DNA from: Halopseudomonas formosensis
Lineage (GTDB): Bacteria > Pseudomonadota > Gammaproteobacteria > Pseudomonadales > Pseudomonadaceae
Assembly: GCF_900115905.1 (NCBI RefSeq)
Contig: NZ_FOYD01000003.1
Coordinates: 62,001-126,000 of the forward strand
Direction of reading: 5' to 3'
DNA: 64,000 nucleotides
A model generated the notes under the pieces. That model searched no databases and was not told the DNA's origin. It was given only the letters and a program-made list of their open reading frames with translations. The position numbers and the translations under genes are program-made. Numbering within the stretch: the first letter of the stretch is position 1; each line of letters opens with the position of its first letter. This document shows, piece after piece, positions 26,244-34,955 of this stretch.

Positions 26244-27619
26244 TGCTCCTCTTCATCCTGATCCCCGGCCGGCTCCAGGGCGGCCTCATCCACCATCTGC
26301 TCCATCACCACCTGCTCATCCACCCGCGGGTCTATCGCCGCCGCCAGCGGAGAGCTCGCCAGGTTACCCGCCGCCGGCATGAACTGGATGGGCGCCTCTT
26401 CCACCAGATTCTCCCCGGTGACCCGCTCCGGGCGCACGAACACCACCAGCAGCAGACTGCAGCAGGCCATGAACACGTACAGCATGCCGGGCCCGCCCAG
26501 CTGCATGAGCACCGAGCCGAGCAGCGGACCGGTACTGGCACCGACACCGAAGGTGACCAGCAGGGTCGCCGCCAGCTGCACCCGCCGCTCCTGATCGACG
26601 TGGTCATTGGCCAATGCCACCGCCAGCGGATACAGCGTGAACGCCAGCAGGCCGAACAGGGTAGTCAGCCACATGAGGACCCCAGGCAGAGAAATCAGGG
26701 CTATCAGCAGGGACACCGTGGTCAGGATGATGGCATTCACCTGGATCATGCGGCTGCGGTCAAAGCGGTCGGACAACCAGCCGGCCGGCCCCTGCGCGAA
26801 GAGCCCCGCACCGATGGTGACCGCCATGAAGACGCCGACCAGATGGGTATCCAGGCCCGACGCGGCCGCATAGGTCGGCGCCAGTCCGTAGAAGGAACCG
26901 AGCAGCAGCCCGGCCACACCTATGGTGCTCAACGCCTGGGGGATGCGTTTGATGAAATGGCGGATTTCCAGGGGCGCGGGATGCAGCGGCGCCGGGTGAA
27001 TACGGCGGGTTACCGCCACTGGCACCAGGCACAGGGAGAAACACATCGCCACCAGAATCACGTGCCGGAAGCTCAGCTCGGGCATCCAGGTCAGGATCAG
27101 TTGCCCCAATCCCAGCCCGAGAAAGGTCACCAGCATGTAGCCCGCAAACACGGTGCCGCGCTGGTGGGACTCGGCCTGTTCGTTCAGCCAGCTCTCCAGC
27201 ACCATGTACTGGCACATCATCGCCACCCCTACCAGCCAGCGCAGCGCCAGCCAGACTTCCACGCTGGAGGTCAGCGCATGGCCAAGTACCGACGCCGTCA
27301 CCACACCGGCACTGGCGACGAAGGCGCGGATATGGCCGACCCGGGCGATGAGCCGGTGCCCCACGCTGGCACCCATGACCAGCCCCACGTAATAGCCGGT
27401 CATCAACAGTCCTATCCAGACCGCGTTGACCCCTTCGGCCGCCAGACGAAGGCCCAGATAGGTACTGAGAAGGCCGCTGCCGATCAGCATCAGCAACGTG
27501 GAGAAATAGAGCGAGGAGAACGAGGAAAGGGTACTGGGCAACGGTGCCTCCCGAAAACGTACAGCAGGTTGGCTGAAGGGTTGATCAATGGCCGCATCCC
27601 TGCTGGCCAGAACAAGCAT
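26231..27619 (-). CDS. Major facilitator superfamily transporter (YcaD-like)
   Basis: A 462-residue membrane protein with 12 predicted segments between residues about 30 and 395. Sequence such as GYYVGLVMGASVGHRLIARV and QYMVLESWLNEQAE resembles YcaD-type MFS carriers, whose substrate is unknown. A hydrophilic acidic tail of about 60 residues (ending DQDEEEHRPG) is unusual for the group. The ATG at 27619 leaves a polar N-terminal extension of about 28 residues. Confidence 0.82.
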   Translation of the reverse strand: MLVLASRDAAIDQPFSQPAVRFREAPLPSTLSSFSSLYFSTLLMLIGSGLLSTYLGLRLAAEGVNAVWIGLLMTGYYVGLVMGASVGHRLIARVGHIRAFVASAGVVTASVLGHALTSSVEVWLALRWLVGVAMMCQYMVLESWLNEQAESHQRGTVFAGYMLVTFLGLGLGQLILTWMPELSFRHVILVAMCFSLCLVPVAVTRRIHPAPLHPAPLEIRHFIKRIPQALSTIGVAGLLLGSFYGLAPTYAAASGLDTHLVGVFMAVTIGAGLFAQGPAGWLSDRFDRSRMIQVNAIILTTVSLLIALISLPGVLMWLTTLFGLLAFTLYPLAVALANDHVDQERRVQLAATLLVTFGVGASTGPLLGSVLMQLGGPGMLYVFMACCSLLLVVFVRPERVTGENLVEEAPIQFMPAAGNLASSPLAAAIDPRVDEQVVMEQMVDEAALEPAGDQDEEEHRPG

Positions 27620-27641
27620 AGCAGCCGTTTGCCCACAAACG

Positions 27642-27666
27642 AAAAAGGCAGCCCCAGGGCTGCCTT
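27642..27666 (-). terminator. Rho-independent terminator of the EF-hand membrane protein gene
   Basis: GGCAGCCC (27647-27654) pairs with GGGCTGCC (27657-27664), 20 bases after the gene's stop. On the minus strand the stem is followed by five T residues, then CGTTT. This is a standard terminator. Confidence 0.75.
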
Positions 27667-27684
27667 CTCCGGATCACGCCGTTG

Positions 27685-29850
27685 TCAGGCCGGCGGCGCG
27701 GCAGGCGGCGTCACCGAGGCGGAAAACCAGCCGGCCTGGAGACCGAACAGGGCCAGCCCCAGTACCACCACCAGCAACAGCAGCCAGGGCCATACCGGCC
27801 TGCGGGCGGCATAGGGATCGCGCAGGGAACGGGCCGACCCACCGGGCAGAGTGGCCAGCTGGGTAAGCGCGGTGCCGAAGGCGATGTTGATCCGCGCCTG
27901 GCTGTTGACTGCCCAGCCGTTGGCATCAAGGATCGGCCCCAGGTTGCGCCGGCGCAGCTTGAACCAGGCCATCAGCATCGACGGACCGGAAATGGCCAGC
28001 AGCACACCCACCACCACCAGAGGCCACTGCCACCACTGCAGCGACATCAGTCCGCTGAAGATGGCAGCCAGGGCGGCGCCCAGCGCACCAACCGCCAGGC
28101 CGATGGCGGCAAAGATCCCGGCAAACTTGGCAATGTCGAAGGTCTTGGAGGCGGCACTGGCTTCCGCCGGCGCGGTTGCACTGGTGCCGACCTGGGCGGC
28201 TGCGTTGTTGACCAGGGCGTCATCACGGCTGGCGGCGAATTTCTGGATCTGGTCGGACACCAGCTTGGAGATCCGGCGGTAGGGTGACCAGAAGGCTTCC
28301 CGTACGCTGATGGCGCTCTGCACCACCTTGACCACGGTGGCGTCCCAGTCGTTGCCATCGCGATCATAGAACAGGCCGTTGCGTCCCACCGCCAGCTCGC
28401 TCTGCTCACCCGCGGTGACCGCTGCCACTATGTTCAGCGTCTCCCGGTCCCTGACCGGCTGGCCACGACGGGTACAGGCGCAATACAGCAGGAAACTCTC
28501 GCTGTTGGCGGCCACTGCACTGTGGGCATCCACATCGCCCACTTCCACCACGAGATCGCAGCTGCGGCCATCGATGTACAGCCGGCCGGCCTGGAAAATG
28601 GCCTTCTCCCGACGCCAGTAGAAGTTCTGGAAGGACACGAAGTTGCGCAGCAGGGTTACCAGTCCCCGTTGCAGACGCAGCAACTTGTCCAGATCCACCA
28701 GACCACCGGCGGCCTCGGCCACTTCCAGGTCCCTGGCCACCAGTTCCAGCAGGCGCGGCTGCACGCCCTGCTCCACCAGCTCGACAACGCGCTCCACACT
28801 CAGGACCTCGAGAATGCGCACCTGGGGCTTGGCTGCCTGCCAGGCAAAATAGTCATCGCTGCGCGCGGTCAGCTCCTGCCACTGGCTGCGTGTGATGGAC
28901 TCCACATCGCCCAGCACCGGACGCACCACATGCTCGCGCAGAGCCAGCATAGCCGGTCGCCAGGCAGGGTTTATGCCCTGCTGCAGCGGCAGGCTCTCGC
29001 CGTACTGCAGGCTGGCCAGGGGCAGATCGGCAATCTGGCTGGCATCGGCCAGGTTCAGGGCAGACAGGCGTGTCAGCTCGGCCTCATCGGCATTCATGAT
29101 GCTGGCCGCCCGCGGGTCGAAGGCCGCCATCTCCACCCGGGTGAAGTAATCATCGATCTTGTCGCGCAGTGCACTGATGGCAGCAACCGCCTGCTCCTCG
29201 TCCGGACCAAGCGACTGCACGCCGTGCTGCGCACCGCCCTGTTGCCACTCCTGCACTTGACGGGCCTGATCGAAGAACTCGTTGATCAGTGCTTCGGAGA
29301 CGGCAGGCTCTCCACTGCGATCCTGCTCGCCACCCAGACAGCTGATGATATCGGCAATGGCCGCCTGCAGCCCGGCGTCACTGGTCAGGCTGGCCGGCAC
29401 CAGACCGTCGCCGTTGGTCTCACCCGGCGGGAACAGCGCTGCCAGGTCATCGGTATCCGCCGCTGTCAGCCCCTGCTCGGGGTCACGGCCCAGCACCTTC
29501 AGCAACCGCTGCGCTGCAGCGGCAAGACGGTGGCCGTCCTCGGTGTCAGGGAAGGACGCCAGCGTCAGGGGCTCTTCCCGGAACAGGCTCTGGGGATCGG
29601 CCAGATGGGCCAGGGTCCAGTCCACCGCGTCCAGGATCTCCGGCGCACGGATCCGCCCATCGCCGTTGGTATCTATATAGGCCAGCATGCGCTGGTCCAG
29701 TTCAAGATTGCGGGTGGGACAGGCCAGCGCGGCCCACAGCTTCTGGTCCAGACCACGCAATGCAGCCAGGTCTTCCGGAGTTTCCAGTTGCACCTGGTCG
29801 AAACCGCCGGCACGGAAGAATTTCCAACGATGAGTGGATAGAGCGCCCAT
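27685..29850 (-). CDS. Uncharacterised EF-hand protein with C-terminal membrane anchor
   Basis: A 721-residue protein that I cannot assign to a studied family. Residues 60-71 form a canonical EF-hand loop (D-TNGDGRIRAP-E), and a second, degenerate loop near residue 145 (ETNGDGLVPASL) lacks the final acidic residue. No signal peptide is present, so the first 560 residues should be cytoplasmic; they are mostly helical. The last 150 residues hold three membrane segments (about 570-597, 605-628 and 680-702). A monomeric transcript with its own terminator is likely. A calcium-responsive membrane-tethered scaffold is possible, but that is inference from the EF-hand alone. Confidence 0.65.
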   Translation of the reverse strand: MGALSTHRWKFFRAGGFDQVQLETPEDLAALRGLDQKLWAALACPTRNLELDQRMLAYIDTNGDGRIRAPEILDAVDWTLAHLADPQSLFREEPLTLASFPDTEDGHRLAAAAQRLLKVLGRDPEQGLTAADTDDLAALFPPGETNGDGLVPASLTSDAGLQAAIADIISCLGGEQDRSGEPAVSEALINEFFDQARQVQEWQQGGAQHGVQSLGPDEEQAVAAISALRDKIDDYFTRVEMAAFDPRAASIMNADEAELTRLSALNLADASQIADLPLASLQYGESLPLQQGINPAWRPAMLALREHVVRPVLGDVESITRSQWQELTARSDDYFAWQAAKPQVRILEVLSVERVVELVEQGVQPRLLELVARDLEVAEAAGGLVDLDKLLRLQRGLVTLLRNFVSFQNFYWRREKAIFQAGRLYIDGRSCDLVVEVGDVDAHSAVAANSESFLLYCACTRRGQPVRDRETLNIVAAVTAGEQSELAVGRNGLFYDRDGNDWDATVVKVVQSAISVREAFWSPYRRISKLVSDQIQKFAASRDDALVNNAAAQVGTSATAPAEASAASKTFDIAKFAGIFAAIGLAVGALGAALAAIFSGLMSLQWWQWPLVVVGVLLAISGPSMLMAWFKLRRRNLGPILDANGWAVNSQARINIAFGTALTQLATLPGGSARSLRDPYAARRPVWPWLLLLVVVLGLALFGLQAGWFSASVTPPAAPPA

Positions 29851-29992
29851 AACATTCCCTTCATATTCAGGACGAGAGGTAAACCGCTGTATTCTGGCAG
29901 CAAACCCGGGTTGCGGCGAGAGGTCCGAACAAGTTTAGCGAAGGTTTCGCGCTGCGCCCGAAGCAAAACGCAACGGCGGCATGGGGAGGAAA

Positions 29993-30069
29993 TGGTGCGC
30001 AAGCCCGGATTCGAACCGGGGACCTATCGCTTAGGAGGCGATTGCTCTATCCAGCTGAGCTACAAGCGC
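29993..30069 (-). tRNA. tRNA-Arg (anticodon CCT)
   Basis: A 77-base tRNA with encoded CCA (29995-29993). The D arm, the anticodon stem ATCGC/GCGAT with loop CTCCTAA, and the T arm CCCGG-TTCGAAT-CCGGG all fold. The acceptor stem is 5'-GCGCTTG against CTTGCGC-3', which leaves two adjacent U-U mismatches at pairs 5-68 and 6-67. It reads AGG, a rare codon in GC-rich pseudomonads. Confidence 0.93.
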
Positions 30070-30106
30070 ACGGAAATGCAGGTTTCAGCGTGGCGGATAT
30101 TACCCG

Positions 30107-30135
30107 ATTACAGGAATACTTGACCACCTTGACAA
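30107..30135 (-). promoter_or_regulatory. Sigma-70 promoter of tRNA-Arg(CCT)
   Basis: On the minus strand TTGTCA (30135-30130) and TGTAAT (30112-30107) are separated by 17 bases, each one mismatch from consensus. The start would fall near 30100, about 30 bases upstream of the mature tRNA. Confidence 0.6.
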
Positions 30136-30386
30136 ATGCTGCCAAAGTTCGATCTCAAATGGCCAGCGTCGGAAAGTCGTCACCTTGTGGACGTATTTCC
30201 GGCACTTTGGGAGCGGACGCAGGAAGATCGGGCATTGAATTTGAGCAAAATGCCTTTATCCGTTGTCCATGTCACGGGCTCGTGGGTCATCTGCCAGCCC
30301 AACGACACGGCAGCTTGGATGGCAGGAAGCCATAGGGTTCCAACTGGCCGGGATCGATTCATCAGCTAAAAGCGATATTTTTGCCC
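30136..30386. other. Non-coding leader region upstream of amrZ
   Basis: About 250 bases with no convincing gene on either strand; short open frames here have no ribosome site and no family resemblance. The stretch has several GGCC or TGGC...GCC motifs (for example TGGCAGGAAGCCA at 30320-30332) of the general type bound by AmrZ, which autoregulates in P. aeruginosa, but the match is too loose to call sites. It should contain the amrZ promoter. Confidence 0.5.
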
Positions 30387-30704
30387 ATGAAAACTGCACT
30401 TCAGCACTACACTAGCCGCACCGCCGACAAGTTTGTCGTTCGACTGCCCGAAGGCATGCGAGACCGCATAGCAGAAGTTGCCAAGCAACATCACCGCAGC
30501 ATGAACTCCGAGATCATTGCACGTCTGGAGCACAGTCTGCTGGACCTGCCGAGCCTGCCCGAGTACCCCTCTCGCCAGGCGCTCAACGATCAGCAGATCG
30601 ATGCACTGAATCAACCCGAGCGTGAACTGCTGCTGCGCTTCCGTGAGATGAGCCGCCGCCAGCAGAACGCGCTGCTTGCCCTGTTGGCCGCCGAACAGGC
30701 CTGA
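30387..30704 (+). CDS. amrZ: AmrZ-like ribbon-helix-helix transcription factor
   Basis: A 105-residue Arc/Mnt-type regulator. The segment [20 protein letters not shown] (residues 10-29) followed by [17 protein letters not shown] (36-52) is nearly the same as AmrZ/AlgZ of Pseudomonas, including the DNA-contacting strand residues K15, V17 and R19. The C-terminal [11 protein letters not shown] matches the AmrZ tetramerisation tail. In P. aeruginosa AmrZ represses fleQ and controls alginate, Psl and c-di-GMP genes, so it may link the flagellar and exopolysaccharide blocks in this window. The ATG at 30387 has only a weak ribosome site. Confidence 0.9.
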   Translation: MKTALQHYTSRTADKFVVRLPEGMRDRIAEVAKQHHRSMNSEIIARLEHSLLDLPSLPEYPSRQALNDQQIDALNQPERELLLRFREMSRRQQNALLALLAAEQA

Positions 30705-30747
30705 TCGGCAGTCAGCTCCAGACACCCCCGCCGGGGACCGGAAATGA

Positions 30748-30780
30748 AAGAGCCCGCCAGGGTTGCCTGGCGGGCTCTTT
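30748..30780. terminator. Bidirectional terminator between amrZ and oadB
   Basis: AAAGAGCCCGCCAGG (30748-30762) and CCTGGCGGGCTCTTT (30766-30780) form a perfect 15-bp stem, with TTG as loop. A and T tracts on both sides make it work for amrZ on the plus strand and the oad operon on the minus strand. Confidence 0.9.
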
Positions 30781-30799
30781 CGTTTCCGCAAAGCGGATA

Positions 30800-31936
30800 T
30801 CAGCTGACGAAGGCCAGCAGGATACCAGCGGCGACCGCGGAGCCGATCACACCCGCCACGTTCGGACCCATGGCGTGCATTAGCAGGAAGTTCTGCGGAT
30901 TGGACTCCAGCCCCACCTTGTTCGACACCCGCGCTGCCATAGGCACCGCCGACACCCCTGCCGACCCGATCAGGGGGTTGATCTTGTGCTTGCTGAACAG
31001 GTTCATCAGCTTGGCCATCAGCACCCCACCGGCGGTGCCCATGCAGAAGGCAATCATGCCCAGCACCAGAATCCCCAGGGTAGTCAGCTGCAGAAAGGCA
31101 TCGGACGACAGCTTGGAGCCCACCGCCAGCCCCAGGGCAATGGTGACGATATTGATCAGGGCGTTACGGGTGGTATCGGCCAGACGCTCCACCACGCCAC
31201 ACTCGCGCATCAGGTTACCGAAGCAGAACATGCCTACCAGCGGCGCGGCATCCGGCAGCAGCAGGGAGATGAGCAGCAGCAACACCAGCGGAAAGACGAT
31301 CTTCTCGGTCTTGCTCACGGTGCGCAGCTGGGTCATGACAATGGCCCGCTCCTGTTCGGTGGTCAGCGCACGCATGATCGGTGGCTGGATCAGCGGCACC
31401 AGTGCCATGTAGGAGTAGGCTGCCACGGCAATGGGGCCGAGCAGATCCGGCGCCAGCTTGGAGGTGACGAAGATCGAGGTCGGACCATCCGCCCCGCCGA
31501 TGATGGCGATCGAGGCCGCTTCACGCAGGGTGAACTCGAAACCGGGAACGCCCCAAGCGGTCAACGCCAGCGCCCCGAGCAGAGTACCGAAGATGCCGAA
31601 CTGCGCCGCCGCGCCCAGCAGCAGGGTGCGGGGGTTGGCCAGCATCGGACCGAAATCGGTCATGGCGCCCACGCCCATGAAGATCAGCAGCGGGAACACA
31701 CTGGTGGGAATGCCGATATCGTAGATCAGCCTGAGCAACCCCCCGGCCTCGGCCATGCCCGCCACCGGCAGGTTGGCCAGCACACCGCCGAAACCGATGG
31801 GAATCAGCAGCAGGGGCTCGAACCCCTTGCGGATGGCCAGATAGATCAACAGCAGACAGACCAGGATCATCAGCACCTGGCCGGGTGCAATGTGGTACAG
31901 ACCTGTGGTCTGCCACAAGAGTGCCAGCTTTTCCAT
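30800..31936 (-). CDS. oadB: Oxaloacetate decarboxylase sodium pump, beta subunit
   Basis: A 378-residue, very hydrophobic subunit that catalyses decarboxylation of carboxybiotin coupled to Na+ export. Family motifs include [19 protein letters not shown] (near residues 48-66), [10 protein letters not shown] and the [12 protein letters not shown] region, which holds the ion-binding aspartate, plus a C-terminal [19 protein letters not shown] segment. It lacks an N-terminal extension and is the short form of OadB. It is the last gene of oadG-oadA-oadB, ten bases after oadA. Confidence 0.93.
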   Translation of the reverse strand: MEKLALLWQTTGLYHIAPGQVLMILVCLLLIYLAIRKGFEPLLLIPIGFGGVLANLPVAGMAEAGGLLRLIYDIGIPTSVFPLLIFMGVGAMTDFGPMLANPRTLLLGAAAQFGIFGTLLGALALTAWGVPGFEFTLREAASIAIIGGADGPTSIFVTSKLAPDLLGPIAVAAYSYMALVPLIQPPIMRALTTEQERAIVMTQLRTVSKTEKIVFPLVLLLLISLLLPDAAPLVGMFCFGNLMRECGVVERLADTTRNALINIVTIALGLAVGSKLSSDAFLQLTTLGILVLGMIAFCMGTAGGVLMAKLMNLFSKHKINPLIGSAGVSAVPMAARVSNKVGLESNPQNFLLMHAMGPNVAGVIGSAVAAGILLAFVS

Positions 31937-31946
31937 GGAGCTCTCC

Positions 31947-33725
31947 TCAGCCTATGGTCACCAGGGTGTCGCCCACGGCCACGGCATCGCCGGCCTTGAC
32001 TGCGACGGACGCAATGACACCCGAGCGCTTGGCACGGACCTCGGTCTCCATCTTCATGGCTTCCAGGATGAGAATCAGCTCACCCTCCTCGACCTGATCG
32101 CCGGGATTGACCAGCACCTTGAAGATATTGCCGGCCAGTGGCGCGCCCTGCGGCTCGCCATCACCAGCCGCCGACGCCGGAGCGGGTGCAGCGCTGCTGA
32201 CACCACTCAGCGGCTTGATGCCACTGATATCACCGCCCTCGGCCACCTGAACCACGAAATCGCGACCATTGACCGAGACGGTGTAGACCTCCGGTCCCGT
32301 CGCCGGTGCTGCCGCTGTCTCCCGGCCCGTGGGCACCGGCTCGAAGGCCGCCGGGTTGCCGCGGTTTTCCAGAAACTTGAGGCCGATCTGCGGGAACAGG
32401 GCGTAGGTCAACACATCATCGATCTCATTGGCGCCGAGCTGGATGCCCTTCTGCGCAGCAATTTCGCGCAGCTCTTCGGTCAGACGATCCAGCTCCGGCT
32501 CGAGCAGATCCGCCGGGCGACAGGTGATCGGCTCTGCGCCATCCAGAACCCGGGCCTGCAGGCCGGCATTGAACGGCGCCGGCGCGGCACCATACTCGCC
32601 CTTGAGTACACCGGCGGTTTCCTTGGTGATGGACTTGTAACGCTCACCGGTGAGCACGTTCAGTACCGCCTGGGTACCGACGATCTGCGAGGTGGGCGTT
32701 ACCAGCGGAATGAAGCCCAGATCCTCACGTACCCGGGGAATCTCCTCGAGCACCTGGTCGAACTTGTCTCCGGCGCCCTGCTCCTTCAGCTGGCTCTCCA
32801 TGTTGGTGAGCATGCCGCCGGGAACCTGGGCGACCAGAATGCGTGCGTCCACACCCTTGAGGTTGCCCTCGAATTTCGCGTACTTCTTGCGCACCTCGCG
32901 GAAGTAGGCCGCAATCTCCTCCAGTAGATTGAGGTCCAGTCCGGTGTCCCTGGGCGTGTTCTGGAACATCGCGACGATGGACTCGGTCGGCGAATGGCCA
33001 TAGGTCATGGACATGGACGAAATGGCGGTATCCACGTTGTCGATACCCGCCTCTGCGGCCTTGAGGATGGCCGCCGAAGACAAACCGGCAGTGGCATGGC
33101 ACTGCATGTGGATCGGGATGCTCAGGGTCTGCTTGAGTCTGGAAACCAGTTCGAATGCGACATAGGGGGTGAGAATGCCGGCCATATCCTTGATGGCAAG
33201 CGAGTCGGCACCCATGTCTTCGATTCGCCTGGCCAGGTCCACCCACATATCCAGGGTATGCACCGGGCTGGTGGTATAGGAGATGGTGCCCTGAGCATGC
33301 TTGCCGACCTGACGCACCGCCTGCAATGCGGTCTCCAGATTGCGCGGATCGTTCATCGCATCAAACACTCGGAACACGTCCACACCATTGTACGCGGCGC
33401 GCTCGACGAACTTCTCCACCACATCATCGGCATAATGGCGGTAGCCAAGCAGGTTCTGACCGCGCAGCAGCATCTGCTGCCGGGTATTGGGCATGGCCCG
33501 TTTCAGCTCGCGGATGCGCTCCCAGGGGTCCTCGCCCAGATAACGGATGCAGGCGTCGAAGGTGGCTCCGCCCCAGGACTCGACAGACCAGAACCCCACC
33601 CGATCTAGCTTCTCGGCAATGGGCAACATGTCTTCAAGACGCATGCGGGTAGCAAGAATGGATTGGTGCGCATCCCGCAGGATGACATCGGTGATACCCA
33701 GTGCACCGGGTTGCAAGTCACTCAT
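31947..33725 (-). CDS. oadA: Oxaloacetate decarboxylase sodium pump, alpha subunit
   Basis: A 592-residue subunit. The N-terminal carboxyltransferase domain (about 1-310) begins with [15 protein letters not shown] and contains the metal-site MQCHATAG motif. A conserved carboxylase domain follows, then a linker rich in Ala and Pro. The C-terminal biotinyl domain has the EAMKME motif, with the biotin on about K558. It transfers the carboxyl from oxaloacetate to biotin for OadB. It lies 52 bases after oadG. Confidence 0.95.
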   Translation of the reverse strand: MSDLQPGALGITDVILRDAHQSILATRMRLEDMLPIAEKLDRVGFWSVESWGGATFDACIRYLGEDPWERIRELKRAMPNTRQQMLLRGQNLLGYRHYADDVVEKFVERAAYNGVDVFRVFDAMNDPRNLETALQAVRQVGKHAQGTISYTTSPVHTLDMWVDLARRIEDMGADSLAIKDMAGILTPYVAFELVSRLKQTLSIPIHMQCHATAGLSSAAILKAAEAGIDNVDTAISSMSMTYGHSPTESIVAMFQNTPRDTGLDLNLLEEIAAYFREVRKKYAKFEGNLKGVDARILVAQVPGGMLTNMESQLKEQGAGDKFDQVLEEIPRVREDLGFIPLVTPTSQIVGTQAVLNVLTGERYKSITKETAGVLKGEYGAAPAPFNAGLQARVLDGAEPITCRPADLLEPELDRLTEELREIAAQKGIQLGANEIDDVLTYALFPQIGLKFLENRGNPAAFEPVPTGRETAAAPATGPEVYTVSVNGRDFVVQVAEGGDISGIKPLSGVSSAAPAPASAAGDGEPQGAPLAGNIFKVLVNPGDQVEEGELILILEAMKMETEVRAKRSGVIASVAVKAGDAVAVGDTLVTIG

Positions 33726-33777
33726 GTAGGTCAGACCTTATTGTTTATCTTGTCTTTTGCGTTATGCGCAGAATCGG

Positions 33778-34035
33778 TCAGGCTGCGCGACGGGAGCGAT
33801 GCTGGCGTATCGCGGCAGTGATGACCGCCAGCATCTCGGGATCAACAGCCGGCTCGCTTGCGGGCGCCTTGCGGACCGGCGCAGCAGCAACCGGCGCCTG
33901 CTCCGGAAAGAAACGCGATACCAGCCAGGACATGAGATTGGTGCAGCCGACCAGCAGGATGAGGAACAGGAATACCGCCCCCATTCCGACGAACATCAGC
34001 TCCACCCCCTCCATCAGCAACTCATTGGACGTCAT
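33778..34035 (-). CDS. oadG: Oxaloacetate decarboxylase sodium pump, gamma subunit
   Basis: An 85-residue subunit with one membrane segment (about residues 13-34, FVGMGAVFLFLILLVGCTNL), a linker rich in Pro and Ala, and a His/Arg-rich tail that binds metal and OadA. The frame is open to 34110, but the ATG at 34035 has GGGG six bases upstream and gives the normal MTSNELLMEGVELM start. It is the first gene of the operon, with 223 bases to the tRNA-Arg upstream. Confidence 0.88.
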   Translation of the reverse strand: MTSNELLMEGVELMFVGMGAVFLFLILLVGCTNLMSWLVSRFFPEQAPVAAAPVRKAPASEPAVDPEMLAVITAAIRQHRSRRAA

Positions 34036-34221
34036 TGTTATTCCCCCTTGGTCAGGTATCCGGATCCTGATGAGCCGGTTGAATGTACCTGTGCTCGGGC
34101 TTCCAATCAATCACAAAGCGGAAGTAGACCGCCAATTCGAACGGTAGTGATCAGGAAAGCCGCCAGGCACTGGTCCGAGCAAGCGGCGCGTGCGCGGGCC
34201 AGCACGGAGAAACTCGAGACG

Positions 34222-34249
34222 AAAAAAAACCCACTGCCTGGGCAGTGGG
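34222..34249 (-). terminator. Rho-independent terminator after tRNA-Arg(ACG)
   Basis: CCCACTGCC (34230-34238) pairs with GGCAGTGGG (34241-34249). On the minus strand the stem is followed by eight T residues. It lies nine bases beyond the tRNA 3' end. Confidence 0.88.
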
Positions 34250-34258
34250 CTTTCCGTA

Positions 34259-34335
34259 TGGCGCACTCGGGAGGATTCGAACCTCCGACCGCTCGGTTCG
34301 TAGCCGAGTACTCTATCCAGCTGAGCTACGAGTGC
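34259..34335 (-). tRNA. tRNA-Arg (anticodon ACG)
   Basis: A 77-base tRNA with encoded CCA. The acceptor stem GCACTCG/CGAGTGC pairs perfectly, the anticodon stem is CTCGG/CCGAG with loop CTACGAA, and the T arm is GGAGG-TTCGAAT-CCTCC. The A of the anticodon should be edited to inosine by TadA to read CGU, CGC and CGA. Confidence 0.97.
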
Positions 34336-34348
34336 GTTGTGGGTGCGT

Positions 34349-34376
34349 ATTATAGAGTGTTCTCTTTGCCTGTCAA
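34349..34376 (-). promoter_or_regulatory. Consensus sigma-70 promoter of tRNA-Arg(ACG)
   Basis: On the minus strand perfect TTGACA (34376-34371) and perfect TATAAT (34354-34349) boxes are separated by 16 bases. The start falls near 34342, about seven bases before the tRNA. Confidence 0.85.
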
Positions 34377-34433
34377 CCTGTTTTTTCTTTTTAATTCAAG
34401 AAATTACCTGTTGACAACTCTACAATACAAAAG

Positions 34434-34524
34434 TGGCGGAGAGGGAGGGATTCGAACCCTCGACACCCTTTTGAGGTGTACTCCCTTAGCAGGGGAGCGC
34501 CTTCGGCCTCTCGGCCACCTCTCC
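34434..34524 (-). tRNA. tRNA-Ser (anticodon GCT)
   Basis: A 91-base class II tRNA with encoded CCA and a long variable arm. The acceptor stem GGAGAGG/CCTCTCC is perfect, and the anticodon loop CTGCTAA is on the stem CTCCC/GGGAG. It reads AGC and AGU. It precedes tRNA-Arg(ACG), as beside csrA in other pseudomonads. Confidence 0.97.
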
Positions 34525-34538
34525 GTAACACGCGCAGA

Positions 34539-34567
34539 ATATTAACCGTGCCGCTGCGCTAATGCAA
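34539..34567 (-). promoter_or_regulatory. Sigma-70 promoter of tRNA-Ser(GCT)
   Basis: TTGCAT (34567-34562) and TAATAT (34544-34539) on the minus strand are separated by 17 bases, in AT-rich DNA between csrA and the tRNA. The start would be near 34532. Confidence 0.6.
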
Positions 34568-34584
34568 TGAAAAATTTAAGAAAA

Positions 34585-34770
34585 TTAGGTATTTGATGAC
34601 TCATCCTTTTCTTTCTGGATGCGCTGGTAGATTTCCTCGCGGTGAACCGCCACTTCTTTCGGAGCGTTGACGCCGATTCGGACCTGATTGCCCTTCACAC
34701 CCAGCACAGTTACCGTTACTTCATCACCTACCATCAGGGTTTCACCCACCCTGCGAGTCAGAATAAGCAT
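34585..34770 (-). CDS. csrA: Post-transcriptional regulator CsrA/RsmA
   Basis: A 61-residue RNA-binding dimer starting [18 protein letters not shown], with the RNA-contacting R44 (VHREEIY). It binds GGA motifs in mRNA leaders and is held off by RsmY/RsmZ-type small RNAs. AAGGAG seven bases upstream fixes the start. It typically controls motility, exopolysaccharide and c-di-GMP genes in pseudomonads. The 185-base gap to lysC upstream contains no other gene. Confidence 0.97.
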   Translation of the reverse strand: MLILTRRVGETLMVGDEVTVTVLGVKGNQVRIGVNAPKEVAVHREEIYQRIQKEKDESSNT

Positions 34771-34955
34771 TCCATTTCTCCTTGCTCATTTAATCAGGAC
34801 ACAGTCCGAAAAACCCGGGCCCTTGTATTGGCCGTCACGTTCGCCTAAGTGTGACCACAACCTTGCCCGGGCGTTCGATTGGATGAACCTTTTAATGCCC
34901 TGGCCAGAGGCAGACGCTGCTGCGCCCGCCCCATTTTCGCCCGAAACGACGTCCC

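Noticed and set aside
30136-30369. A 77-codon open frame upstream of amrZ
   Set aside because: It has no ribosome site, no family resemblance and odd composition, and it spans the expected amrZ control region.
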